In this document: positions 53,741-64,000 of the stretch, piece after piece
How the letters are laid out: each line of letters begins with the position of its first letter
Numbering within the stretch: the stretch's first letter is position 1
NCBI GenBank assembly: GCA_013339765.2
Contig: CM023457.1
Coordinates: forward strand, 59,006,355-59,070,354
Length of the DNA stretch: 64,000 bases
Reading direction: 5' to 3'
From: Haemaphysalis longicornis
Lineage: Eukaryota > Arthropoda > Arachnida > Ixodida > Ixodidae
Notes under the pieces: generated by a model
Seen by the model: only the letters and a program-made list of their open reading frames with translations
Database searches by the model: none
What the model was told of the DNA's origin: nothing
Translations under genes and position numbers: made by a program

Positions 53741-54795
53741 TCTTTGTATTTTTTTTTTTGCGAGCGCCACGCGCAAGCCTGGACGACGCCGGGCGCTCCG
53801 CGTAAGGCGAGAGTAACAGTGACCGGGGGTTTCTGATGACGCCGCACACATTAGGGCCATTAACAACTGCTCCGCTATTGAAACCACATCAACGCCGCCA
53901 TTTGGATTGTTTCACGCGTGCGCAGAAAAAGGTGCGAAGAGAGTGTCTTTATGAAATAACCTGAACACACTCGCAACAGTCCTGAAAGGAAGTTGTTTAG
54001 CTGTGGTATCTGAAATGAAAGGGTGCATACCCGTAGCTCTCCCGCTGACGTAAAATCATGGACAAGTAAAACGCGATCACGAAACTCTTAATCCGAACAA
54101 ACAACTAGCGCGATTTCTTTCCACGGGAGGCAAATTGACGCTTGGCTTAATCACAGTAACAAAATTGGGAGTTGTAGCTTTCCGAATACGCCACTAGTGC
54201 ACCATTGTTGGACCCCAACGAAGAGTATTTTTTTCAAATTTTGGGTGTTCCGGTTCATATTTTCGTGTTCGCAGTTCATTGGTTCATGACTGTAGAGGAG
54301 TGTTAGTCTGCCCACCCTGCATTTTCTGCCGAAATACACTGGCTTTAAACTTCTGTGGAGATTAAACCCTTTCCGAACTTGATTTTCGAGCGCGATTTTT
54401 GAAATTAACGCCGGAGAGAAGAGGAGTGCCACTCCGCATCATTTTCAGAAAGTTTGCGGCGGGATGATAAAAAGCGTTTTATACGATAATATTCGACACA
54501 TCGTGCGTTTTACACCACCGCGTGAAAATGAGAAACATAGGATTAGTGGGATGACGCCTGTCAAAAGCCAGAAAACGCGCTCCGTAAAGCAAACGGGATC
54601 GTGCTAGAGAATGGCGCTTACGAGTGCCGTATGTTGACCCTTCTGTATAGCCAGGGAAAGCAGTTCCTATTCTACCTGTGCCCGACCGTCTAGCTGTTGC
54701 TCTGAACAGTGTTTCATCCGCATGTTTATTAGATAGTAAGGCCGTGTGGCTAACCAGTAAAAGAGGTTTTCAGAGTGGCATGGCTCTATCCTTGA
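53741..54795. other. No gene recognised
   Basis: Short frames, no domain. No repeat shared with the rest of the window is recognised. Confidence 0.4.
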
Positions 54796-55236
54796 ATAAA
54801 GAGACCCTGCAACACTCTGGATAAACGCTTTCACTCTGTCCTTCACGTCTGGAAGCACTGTGGAAGCTATGGTTATCGCCAGCACGGATCGATACTGCGT
54901 GATTTGCTCGCCGCCGCAGATACTCCTACCGTTTCAGTTTTGCCTTTGTGGCTTTCTTTTAAAAGTGTCTATCGAATGCGTTCATTCCTGCTACTGAAAG
55001 AAAGCCGGGAAGAAGCCACTATAGCGCTGTAATGACGTCATTCGAGCGCTCAAGAAACACCAAGACCGGAAAAAGAAAAAAAATGTTTTGTGCAAGTTTC
55101 TGAGTTATCAGATGGGCATAGAGACGCAATTTTTCGGCTGGGGTGCTTTGTTACCTCCTATTATAAGTACTCGATACGTTCTGATAGCATTTAAGACTTA
55201 GAAAAAAAAAGAAACATTGTTGCAGGGTTCCTTTAA
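54796..55236 (+). mobile_element. TIR element (MITE), family A copy 5
   Basis: 441 bp; left end ATAAAGAGACCCTGCAACAC, right end TGTTGCAGGGTTCCTTTAA. Internal order is as copy 1, with CTTTCACTCTGTCCTTCACG, GTGATTTGCTCGCCGCCGC and ATGACGTCATTCGAGC. It is uninterrupted. Confidence 0.85.
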
Positions 55237-56744
55237 GAAACGGATACTTTTTCTGCCACATACCCACATACCGGCATTGTGAAATCCAGTTACTTCGATC
55301 ATAGTAGTAAGTTTTAAAAGATGACCCAATAAACTGTTGTAGGAAGGCAACTATCTATCTGCTGCTGTTGTTAGGAAACGTTTGCTAAATAAAATAAACT
55401 CTCTTTTTTTTTGGAATGTGCACAACGTTTGTATACACGAGCTGGTTGGTAAGCACTAACTATTTACACGAAAATAATATATAGATAAGAACTGGAGTCG
55501 CAGACGTTGGCTGAAAAGAGCTTAACTGACTGCCCACATAACTTATTCATTTGCACAGCACGCGAACTGAATGCTCGGATAGTTTGAAGGTCCGCCATGG
55601 CTGCAGCGTTCGCATCCGGCCGCCAGCAACACGCACTGGAATTCAAATCCGCGCTTCTCAGGTGTCACATAGCAGGGCCTTTCGAGGACGTCGCGGGGAC
55701 GTCCCCGGGACCTTCCCAATACTGGGAGCTTGCCGAGATTTCTGCCGTTCCGGCTGACACGCGCATAATACTGGCAACGGCAACGGATTCCCCGTTCATC
55801 TTCCGGCCTCCGCGCACTTGCGCTGCAAAAGGTCACGCGATCATTGCAGAAACACGCGTGCAGCTGACCTACAGCGAATCCTCGTTCGCTTTCCGAGAAT
55901 TCTCCGGGGACGTCCCGCTTCTGTGGGCTCCATACGGAACTATCTCCGTTCGGCCTCTTCACGTGCGCGGTGAAATCGAGAAAGTCTTGCAGGAGCCGCA
56001 ATATGACGCTCGGAGTTTCGCACAAGCCCGAAGGCGACGCTTCTCAATCGCATTAACGTTTATCCCGCCAGAAAAGCCTACCCCTGCAAATACGAGAGAC
56101 TGGTGGGTTCTCATCCGTGTCCGTATTAGCCTTTTTTTTGGCCCCGATAATCATTGAAAGTAACATGAAATGCTGGTACCGAAGAATTAAACGAATGGAT
56201 GAGAAAAAAAAAAGACCCATAATGAGCAAGGTAAACAAAACCAATGAGATAAAGCACACATTTTTTATACAGGCTGCGCACGGGAAACTTGAGAAACTGA
56301 AGACAAAAGAAAAGCAGGGTACTCAAAAAAGAAAGTGTTAGCTATACGCGTTTAAGATAAATGACTTCTTGTCAGACAAAAGGCTTTCGCATGCCACGGA
56401 TAGAACCGAACAAATACATTAAAGCAGTTCCACTCAATGTAAAAGCTGTCAAGCACGGAGGAGTGATTCGCTAAAAAGTCTGTGGTACCCTTTCCTGACT
56501 AGATTCAGTATCAGTCTGACACTGATACCGAAATTAGAAAAGACAGGACGCCGCAGCTCGGGAAATGGCCTATTAAGAGACACTGGATTGAGTTTTCATC
56601 AATTTGGAGTAATTACTGCATTAATTCATGATTTTTTCCTTATTTTTATATTATTGTGTACTTATTTGCGGCCTAGCAACTGCAGTCTCCGTGGCAACGG
56701 CGTGGCGCAAAGATCACCCACCCCCGACACTTCACATATGAGTA
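55237..56744. other. Region with a 186-codon plus frame, unassigned
   Basis: 55597-56157 is open on the plus strand (186 codons, starts MAAAFASGRQ with GCCATGG context) and a 160-codon minus frame overlaps it at 55543-56025. The open region is CpG-rich and contains GGGACGTCCCCGG-type palindromes, twice (about 55698 and 55905). I recognise no protein family and favour a repeat or chance frame, though a decayed gene cannot be excluded. Confidence 0.3.
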
Positions 56745-56830
56745 ATGTGTGCCTGCGTGGCCCAATGGGATTGTACATAGGTTTCGTAACACGAGGGACC
56801 CATGTGCCATCTCGACAAGCGGAACCGGTG
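56745..56830 (+). mobile_element. Diverged tRNA-like SINE head
   Basis: GCGTGGCCCAATGGGATTG as A-box region and TAACACGAGGGACCCATG as in the copy at 52111, but the B box has decayed (GTGCCATCTCGAC). Confidence 0.35.
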
Positions 56831-57011
56831 ATCTTTTCGAAGCCTCTGTTTGGCTGCGTGACGCCGCGTTACTGTAACGGTGGCTAGATACCGTTACCTC
56901 GGACGGGCTACGCCCACAAAGTGCTGCGCGCTTTAAAAATAACAAAGCAGGCAGATGGCATGTTTGAGAATAAGTCGCGAGAACCAGCACCATGAAGTGA
57001 ATGCCGCAAAA
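56831..57011. other. No gene recognised
   Basis: ACGGTGGCTAGATACCGTTA near 56878 is a small imperfect palindrome. Nothing else is seen. Confidence 0.4.
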
Positions 57012-57126
57012 AGGCATTCGAAAATTTCGAATTTCGAAAATTCGAAAATTTTGAGTTTCGAAATTTCGAAAATATAGTCGAAATATAACCGATTCCGAAA
57101 ATTCGAAAATATAAACGAAAATTTCG
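57012..57126. repeat. TTCGAAAAT-rich degenerate repeat
   Basis: Roughly ten TTCGAAA or TTTCGAAAAT steps in 115 bp, many locally palindromic (ATTTCGAATTTCGAAAATTC). AT-rich in an otherwise balanced region. Confidence 0.75.
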
Positions 57127-58428
57127 CTTTGCCGCAACACAGAACATGGGCACGCACAGTTTTTATCCAACTTATAAACACGACCAGCTCGCCGAGCTGT
57201 CTTTGATCCTAAAGGGGGCTAGATTTTGGTAATTCCCCAATATTTCGGCAAAGCTGATCGGCATTTTCTCCATATCCGAGAGGAGTGAAGGAGATCTCTC
57301 AATTCCCACAAACTGCCCTCACCAGGAGGGTTCCGGCGCCTTCCGTTCCTGCAAATTATCCTCCGCGCGGAAAAGCCGCTCGTATAATTAATGCGTATAC
57401 TCTAAGCGTCGATGCGCGAAGGCGCACGCCATTTGCGTGCGAAAGATGCGTTCCGTTTGCGACGATGGATGATGGGCGCTCCCAACTGGTTCAATTCAGC
57501 CTCCCTCGGATCCTAGGTCGTACATCATTAAGGATTAGACGAGACGAGGAGAAGGGTTGTATGGGCGCCGCGTGAGCTTCCCGTATACAGGAACGAAGAC
57601 GTCCGCATTGCGATGCGAGAATTCTTGAGAATTGAAAGCGCTCGCAGAAGACGAACGCCGATGAACGCAGCGTGAACAGGATCCAAAACAAACAGAATGC
57701 TTATTCTATTGACGGAGGCCTTTCAGGTACCTTCCTTAATAAATTCAGCCACTGAAGATGAGGATAATAAAAAGAAAAAAAAACAGGGGGTGGGTGTGTG
57801 GGTGTGTGCAAATGGAGGGGGGGGGGGGGGCAGGGGTGCTTCTAGGACGTAGAAAGAGGGCTGCTTCTGCAAATTTAAAGCGTATTGAAATTTCAGTGCC
57901 GTCAGGGGTATTTATTTCTTCCTAAGAACGGGCGGCTGTGTCGACCGAGCGTAATTTATTGAGCCCCGCGATAAACAACAAACTAATCCGTTCGGCGAGT
58001 TCTGGGAAACTGATATAGTCCGGGAATGGTTACGATTCTTTAGCGATGAGTACCCCGAAATAAGGGTGCCCAGCATACGGGGAAGACGATTACGTGGTAT
58101 ATGAATTCGACGCTGATTAAATGCAAATTTCAGGGGATTCCTCAGCAATATACGTCTTAGCAAGAGTGGAAAATAAAAACAAAAACAACTTTTTTTTTAC
58201 GATTGACCCGCAGTATTACTGGATTTTACAATCGCTTCAATATGAGAATTGCCCTTTCGGGAATGAAGTCGGGGAATAGCGGGTTTGTGTCGTTTAGGCA
58301 TCTAGTCATCTCTTTAAAAGTGCAGTTAGTTCTCTGCAAAAGCCCTTCACACTATGAATGGGCTACCTATTCAAGTGGCAGATGTATTGAGCATTATAGC
58401 GCTCTCTTCCATTAGGCCTCCCATGGAC
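57127..58428. other. No gene recognised
   Basis: A G-run lies at about 57816-57831. 58203-58415 (70 codons plus) precedes the LINE C-terminus and could be degraded LINE sequence, but I cannot match it. Confidence 0.35.
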
Positions 58429-58590
58429 TGATGCCACCGTTTTTTGCCGTCTTTGGGTGGGAGTCCCCTTCAGAAATGCTTACTCCCATTTGATTGGAAT
58501 GGCAGATAGTGAGCGGTGTGAAGTCTGTGAGAGACCGGAGACCATACGCCATATTCTACGCGAGTGTCCACGTTTTTCATCGGCAAGAAG
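58429..58590 (+). pseudogene. LINE ORF C-terminal zinc-knuckle fragment
   Basis: The plus frame reads NAYSHLIGMADSERCEVCER, then PETIRHILRECPRFSSARR. The CxxC...H....C arrangement (CEVC, H, C) is the zinc knuckle that ends the second ORF of I/R1-like LINEs, common in tick transposons. All four ligands are kept. No reverse transcriptase or RNase H is recognisable upstream. Confidence 0.72.
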
Positions 58591-59036
58591 AATAATAACC
58601 TGAATCTACCGAAGTTATCAAGTGTATACGGGTGTCGAAGCCTTCCTTTCATTGGCACAAAAATACGGAATAGCCTACCACCAACAATAAAATGTATGAC
58701 ACAGAACGAACAGTCAATAAAAACCTATATGAAGTCTGACACACATATTTCACCCAGTGAAAATTTGCTCTTGTGCAGTTCCCAAGTGTGTGTACTGTTA
58801 TTCTTGTTCAAAGTGTGGCGTTTATTTTCGTATTGTATCAACACATATTCCTTGTTACATGTATTGAACCCTCTGATATGTTTCTTGTCCTTGACTTGGA
58901 TGTAAAAAAAACGTGATATTTTTCGAATGGATCCCAAACTAGCCTTGGGGCTATGGATCCAGATGCTAATCACAGCACTTGTATATATGAAAATTTCTGA
59001 AAAATAAAAACCTTCTTCTCCTTCTTCTTCTTCTCA
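58591..59036 (+). mobile_element. CR1-like LINE 3' end with (CTT)n tail
   Basis: The frame continues as LPKLSSVYGCRSLPFIGTKI and RNSLPPTIK, the C-terminus typical of CR1-like reverse transcriptases (YG..S....G..IWN.LP..I). A 3' UTR follows to AATAAAAACCTTCTTCTCCT and a (CTT)n tail ending near 59036. It directly abuts the zinc-knuckle fragment of a different LINE type. Confidence 0.72.
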
Positions 59037-60209
59037 ACTTTACGGAAACTCGGTCCTCGGCGGCCGTTCTCTGAGGAGAAAAATCCTGGGCCGCAGTGGT
59101 ACGCACAAGGCGACAAAAGCGCTCCGGTGGTTCATAAAAACAACGAACTTGGACAGAAGACTGTAGCACAGTAGACTACACTCTATGAAGTTACTGAACT
59201 CTATCGTCTATTGTGCCGTAACGCTGGCCACACCTCTTTACGCCCTGTCCTTACAAGCTTCCCCTTCTTTTACTGTTTTAATCTTTTCCCCCAATTGTTC
59301 ACTTTCCCACGTGTAACACAGCAAACTAGGCCGCAGCCTGGTTGACATTCCTGTCTTTCCCTTACCTTTATTTCTTCATTTGTGTGTGATTGCGTGTGTG
59401 TGTTTATAAATATACAGCTATGCAGTTTGAAAGACGACGAGAAACAGGAGACAAAAGTCTGAACGACGGAGCAAGCCTCATACCGATAAGTTTCGACAAG
59501 AGGACAAATGTACACCTTGTCGACGCAGCAGCTCCTTCACGTCGTGTCTTCCCCAAACTTCCATAAAATGGGACCCATTCCCGCATCAGCAGCAGCCATC
59601 GAAAATAACATCGTGGACTTTAGGTTGGCAAGGCCAGCGACCAAGGATGTCGGTTACATGCTTGTCTAGGCCAAAAGGGCGGAGATTTTTTTCGAAGAAA
59701 GTCCTTGGGTAATTTTCTGATTGGGATCGACACGTCGGAAGATGTCGATAGGATCAACTGAGGATGGACGCCTCGAAAGAACTGTCTTGTAGTGATTTTC
59801 CAGGAGCAAAAGTATATTTCTGCAGTTTGAAAGAAAATTTGCTACTTCTTGCACACAAAAACATCAGTACGATCCGCAATATATTCGATCAGTTCTGCGA
59901 TTTAACGCCCTTATTTTTGCAGCGAAGTTGTTAGAAAATTTGTTAGCGAGTTGTTAGGTCGGAAAATTTCGTGTCGTAAACAAAAAAAAAAAAAAACCGA
60001 GGCAAGGACCCACCATTTTCGCCCCGCCGAGCACATGGCTAATTAGGCATAGAGCATGAAGCTCAGTATTCTTTAAAAAACACAAAACAAGCATCATCAA
60101 AACCGCATTATGGATGATAAGGCGACTGTGAACAATGGGAAACTGCCACAATGTGTTCCTGGTTCAAATGTTCGAAATTATCCTTGAAGGTTAGGCAGGA
60201 CTAGCGTCA
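59037..60209. other. No gene recognised
   Basis: Short frames on both strands, no domain. A GTGTGTGTG run lies near 59393 and an A15 run near 59980. Confidence 0.4.
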
Positions 60210-60345
60210 CAAGTAGAGCAGCTTTTGCCCAAGACGCCGAGCGCATGCGTGAGGCTAGGCAGGACCCAGCATTTGCCGCCAAAGAAGCCGAGTGCAAGCG
60301 ACAAGCCCGCCGAGAAACATTTCGTACCCTCCACCATGAGCATTT
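60210..60345 (+). pseudogene. Charged Ala/Arg/Glu-rich coding remnant
   Basis: One plus frame, open for about 43 codons and ending at a TAG at about 60347-60349, reads DAERMREARQDPAFAAKEAE and then CKRQARRE. This (R-x-A-R-x-D-P/E-A-E-x-K-R) pattern recurs in repetitive tick sequences. The AGCTTCGCTGGACATACACT segment after it is also of repeat type. The overlapping 121-codon frame at 60225-60590 is out of phase and not supported. Confidence 0.4.
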
Positions 60346-60560
60346 GTAGTGGTTACAACAGCTTCGCTGGACATACACTTTCGCAGGGCGGGATGGTGAC
60401 TATTTTTTTCTTTGACGCCTTCATTTTATCCTACACTAACGTTACATCGGAAGGGATCTTCACATATTGCGGTCCGACTAACCAAACTACTTTGTATGCT
60501 CCCTTGGGAAGGAAAAATGGGGATCTTGAAGCATTTAGGAAGGACGTGTGGACACAAGCC

Positions 60561-60718
60561 GCTTATACACAAGCAGAAGTTATAGCGTAGCGTATAAGCG
60601 GTACAGCGGTAACTGTTAACAGCGCCAATGATTGGTCAAGCCCGCTTATACGCTGCGCTATAACTTCTGCTTGTGTATGAGTGGGCTTGACCAATCATTG
60701 GCGCTGTTACAGTTTACC
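60561..60718. repeat. Interlocked inverted repeats (A-B-A'-B')
   Basis: A is 60561-60600 and its reverse complement A' is 60643-60682, with about three mismatches in 40 bp. B is 60608-60643 and its reverse complement B' is 60683-60718, almost perfect over about 36 bp apart from a one-base shift. The order A, B, A', B' means the two stems cannot nest. A is itself bounded by GCTTATAC and GTATAAGC. Confidence 0.9.
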
Positions 60719-61191
60719 ATGCACCCTGTTGCAACGGCGACTGTTCCTTGCCGGAATTGACTCAGAAATGGCATCTTTTGCAACGAACAGGTGACCACGC
60801 TAGGTGACGTTAACATCGACGCACTTCGTTTTATAGCATCATTAGCAGCAGATTACCTTTATATTCTGTATAAGCGGATCATTGAAGACACTATTCGTAA
60901 TCCCGCGAGCGAAGAATTTTCATCAGGACATCTGGTCACGTCCTGCACTGATTCCATTAGAATTCGGGGCCGATCCCTTTGTGGCTGCGCCCTCCAAGCT
61001 TGCCGACCATGAATTTGTTGCAGACTAACGCAGTTTCTACACGACCTTCAATATACATTGTGGGAAGGTGATATCAGTTATCGACCCCAATGATTTCGAG
61101 TGACTTCTGGGGGACCATATGATGTATGATTAGGGTGAATCTGCGAACACTGCGCCTCCGCCCCGAATTCACGTAAAGTTTTTCGGAATTT
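60719..61191. other. No gene recognised
   Basis: A 73-codon plus frame at 60791-61012 is unassigned. No repeat is recognised. Confidence 0.4.
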
Positions 61192-62188
61192 TTAAAGGGA
61201 CAGACAACCGGACTTTTGTCTAGTATACGTTATCTAGCCCATATGAAAGTCAGCGCTTTATATATTGGGGTAACCACGAGCAACTTGTAGACAAATTGGC
61301 GGAAATAATTTTAATTTGGCACTAAACTTTCCGAAATCTGAAAGTTGGCGGTTCGTAGTCTGCAAACGTGACGCTACATTACGTGTCCTGGACACGTGAC
61401 CTGCAAACCTTGCAGTTGCTAAAACTTCGAAACATTTATTCACATACTGAAAACATTTTAACAGAACTATATGTATAAATTTCAATTGTATATGTATTTT
61501 AAGCATTCTTTTAAAAATTTAAAGACAACGCCACCCACCGCCACTGGGTTACTGTCAGTGCGGCTAACCGAACCTCCATGCCCAGAATCAACGGCAGCGT
61601 TCAATAAACAGGACCCAGGGGAAGGAGCTTTCTGCTTGTGTTGCACGTTGTTTGGACGATTCTGGCTGAGTCAGGAGCGTTTCTTCTGCCGAAATATTTG
61701 TTTTCAGTTTCCGAAAACGCCAACGGCAGCTTAAACAGAAGGACGCGCCAGGGGAGAATCAAACTACCGACCTCCACAACATGGAGCCAGCATTCTACTT
61801 CTCGCACATCCCGACGGATGGCGCCTTCGTGAAAATAGAGTATGTCATACTAGTGCCATCAATACATACAGCTGGCTGTGTCTAGTGATTAAAAACACAT
61901 AAAAGAATAACAAAGCCTGCAATTCACAATATTGTTAGCTGGTGACCGGTTTTTAAAATACCGCTTTGAGCACGCATATACAGGCAAAAGTATGTTGCCG
62001 CATTATATTGTGGTTGCCAGCATTATTTTGGGGGGGACACGGATGGCGCATAGATATAAAAATTTTGATTTTAAAATTTCTGGGGCGCTATCAACAAAAC
62101 TGTTTCGCGTTAAGGTGTTTTAAGGGATGCCCTTTCATTTGGGATAGAGAACATATACCCGACAAAAATCGGTTGTCTGGCCCTTCAA
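61192..62188. mobile_element. 1.0-kb TIR element, family C
   Basis: The left end TTAAAGGGACAGACAACCGG and right end (reverse) TTGAAGGGCCAGACAACCGA are inverted repeats extending about 57 bp at roughly 80% identity, including the shared TTTTTGTC, GTATA and ATGAAAG blocks. The interior lacks a transposase-like frame. The terminal TTAAAGG resembles families A and B. Confidence 0.78.
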
Positions 62189-62789
62189 CGTTCGCAGAAA
62201 ACTAAATCCACGCGCCACTATAAAATTACACAACGAAACCCCAAAACATACGTGAATAACAGCAGAAATACTTGCAGGAAAAAAGAAAATAAAAAGAAAA
62301 TTTACTTTGGGCACAAGCGGAACGCTGTGCTTAACATGTGGAGTTACAAAGCATAAGTAGAGTGTGCAGAACAAAGTAAACGCAACGGTTCGGCTTGTTA
62401 ATCCTCCCCTGCGTCGGAGTGAATTCAATGTGACCTGTTAGAACATTAAGAAAAAGCGGTTCAATTAACAGCATTAAAATCGTGGCAAATGCGCGGCAAC
62501 TATGCTGAGTCTAATCTTGCTGCTTTCCGAGCGAAGCTCAAAACATAAAATATAAATAGAACCCTTTTCTCAAGATTCAGCTACTGCAAAACCAGATGTT
62601 CGATGCTGCACGCCGTCGAGAAGTTTGCTGCAATATGCCTATGAACTTAGGTCACGATTACGTAGCGCCCGCCCTGACGAAGGCCCAAGTACAAACAAAA
62701 TTTAGGTCTCAACACTGCGCCGGAATTTCGACGTCGTTGAAAATGGACGGCTTTCAATAAAGAAGTATATCGTTTCTACGGGCATCACA
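62189..62789. other. No gene recognised
   Basis: Possible upstream part of the LINE below (62580-62790), but stops are frequent and no motif is readable. Confidence 0.35.
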
Positions 62790-63420
62790 CCAAACTACAT
62801 GAAAACATTAATAGTTACGCCGCTTCCCAAAGTAAGGCGCTCTAGAAAAATGGGAAACTATAGGCCCATGTTTATTTACTCGTGCCTCACCAAGATACAA
62901 GAAAAAATTCTATTTCGAATTATGACTGACGTTTTAGACTCTCACAATGTTCGTTCACTTTACCAGCACATGTTAATTCAAGGAAGACGCACTCAAATTC
63001 TGCTTGAATGACTTGTATATGACGTTGAATTCGGCCTTCGAACGCAATCAGGTCGCGTGCACTTCGTCCTTAGATATTAAAAAAAATTGATAGTGCATGC
63101 AATATTATTTTACGCAAGTCTTCATTTACGTATTCTTTTATACTTAAGCCTTCTTTACTAGGGTTCCGAGGACCGTTTCTGTTGTTACTTCAATATTTCT
63201 TGCAAGGCCGGCATCGGCACGTTTCTTCAGAGGCATTGCACCGCGGTTCTTCATTCTCAAAATTCGGGGGGTTCCCCAAGGATCCATATTAACCGCTCTG
63301 CTGTTTAATATTTTTATTAATAATTGTTTTACTGCACTTTCCAGTCCGTTCTCCTAATATGCCGACAACACTTTGTTAGTTTTGTGCGAATCACACTACC
63401 ATCAGGGCATTGCATCTTCG
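62790..63420 (+). pseudogene. CR1/jockey-like reverse transcriptase remnant
   Basis: At 62799-63011 the frame reads TPLPKVRRSRKMGNYRPMFI, corresponding to the family's 'PK.....NYRPI' block. After a stop a frame reads LDIKK, and at about 63268-63330 GVPQGSILTALLFNIFIN. The catalytic motif at about 63357-63372 is YADN, not YADD, with a stop just before it. Several stops and shifts make it inactive. Confidence 0.78.
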
Positions 63421-64000
63421 CAGACTGCCGCAACAAACGGGGTGGTTGAACGGTTCACCACCGAATACCGTAGCTTCGTCGCACAAGCAAAATAACCCAC
63501 ATTTTTGTCCGCTTTCAGCTCAATGATTACACTCTGTGTGCGCACCCACTCTTCCGTCTCAGCACAACTCCGCGACGCCTGGAAATGCCACTGCGACACG
63601 CGATGTCTCCGCTAAGTGGCTCCCGCGTAACATAAGAGCGCCACGTGTTGACACATCGCCAGTACGCGCGCCTCGGTGATGAGGCGTCTCGCCTTTCAAT
63701 GCGCATCGCATTACTCGCAAAAGAGGAAAGACGAGACGAGTCGCACTCCACGCTACGACGAAGACGACGACGGCGACGACAACCTCGTCATCAAGGGCTT
63801 CGCGTGCCCGGGGGGTGTGCGGAGAGCCGTCGCCCGCCCGCGGCTGCTGCAGCGTGCCCGAGGAAACGAAGCGGATGCGTGTGCTTTAATGAAGGCTATT
63901 TCGTTTCCTCGTCGACATTCAGGGAGCATCGCATGCGACTCGACCGTGGCACGCGAGCGACATCCCGGAGGGCTCTGCTCTGCGCAGGTGTACGGTTCGT
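63421..64000. other. CpG-rich right edge, no gene recognised
   Basis: GC rises from about 63660. Inverted repeat CGAGGAAACGAA / TTCGTTTCCTCG at 63859-63870 and 63900-63911, with a 29-nt loop, lies in it. GACGACGACG runs occur at about 63757-63780. It could be the upstream region of a gene beyond the window, but no exon is seen. Confidence 0.3.

Noticed and set aside
60225..60590. 121-codon plus-strand gene
   Set aside because: It is out of phase with the readable charged Ala/Arg/Glu-rich remnant and runs into the interlocked inverted repeats.
1..64000. Integrated viral sequence
   Set aside because: The reverse-transcriptase and endonuclease remnants all match non-LTR or Penelope-like retroelements; I see no capsid, polymerase or envelope-like coding.

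Overview
The window reads as eukaryotic intergenic or intronic DNA, most probably from a hard tick (Ixodidae, possibly metastriate). Three things support this. At least eight copies or fragments of a tRNA-headed SINE match the Ruka-type SINEs of ixodid ticks as I remember them. LINE and Penelope-like remnants have sequence typical of 'tick transposon' proteins. Open frames are short, stop-rich and mostly made of microsatellite or GC-rich shadow frames. I found no convincing host protein gene, no rRNA and no functional tRNA gene. Bacterial features (operons, Shine-Dalgarno sites, CRISPR) do not apply.

Layout. 0-4 kb: a CpG-rich stretch, a dispersed repeat (family F, copy 1), a near-perfect 29-bp hairpin and a compound microsatellite. 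4-9 kb: a tRNA-like SINE head next to an RTE-type LINE endonuclease remnant, a Ruka-type SINE, and an inverted pair of a palindrome-ended repeat (family E). 9-15 kb: a LINE 3'-end candidate, a CAA microsatellite holding a SINE, and a GTGTAA palindromic satellite split by an RTE-type LINE. 15-23 kb: SINEs, family E, an inverted pair of family F copies (one holding an internal reverse-transcriptase scrap), a TTAAAGGGACCC-ended MITE (family A) and a (GACA)n array. 23-31 kb: degenerate tandem repeats, a second family A copy, a GTTAGGCCTAACG tandem array, a LINE C-terminus and another family E copy. 31-35 kb: a head-to-head pair of Penelope-like fragments, then a 1.65-kb element with terminal inverted repeats (family B) and a family A remnant. 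35-45 kb: tandem duplications, a CpG-rich stretch, SINEs and long GA/CT tracts. 45-50 kb: a family A MITE carrying three nested insertions, a small MITE near 48 kb, and more SINEs. 50-64 kb: an RTE LINE 3' end, family A, TTCGAA-rich repeats, two abutting LINE C-termini, an interlocked pair of inverted repeats, a 1-kb TIR element (family C), a CR1/jockey-like reverse-transcriptase pseudogene and a CpG-rich right end.

How the parts relate. All recognisable coding sequence belongs to broken retroelements, so none is likely autonomous. The SINEs resemble LINE-mobilised elements, and several keep target-site duplications, so some insertions are fairly young. Nesting gives a relative history: family A is older than the Ruka SINE inside it, and the GTGTAA satellite is older than its LINE. 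The letters A, B, C, E, F, H and J are my labels for repeats seen more than once here or having clear inverted ends; they are not database names.
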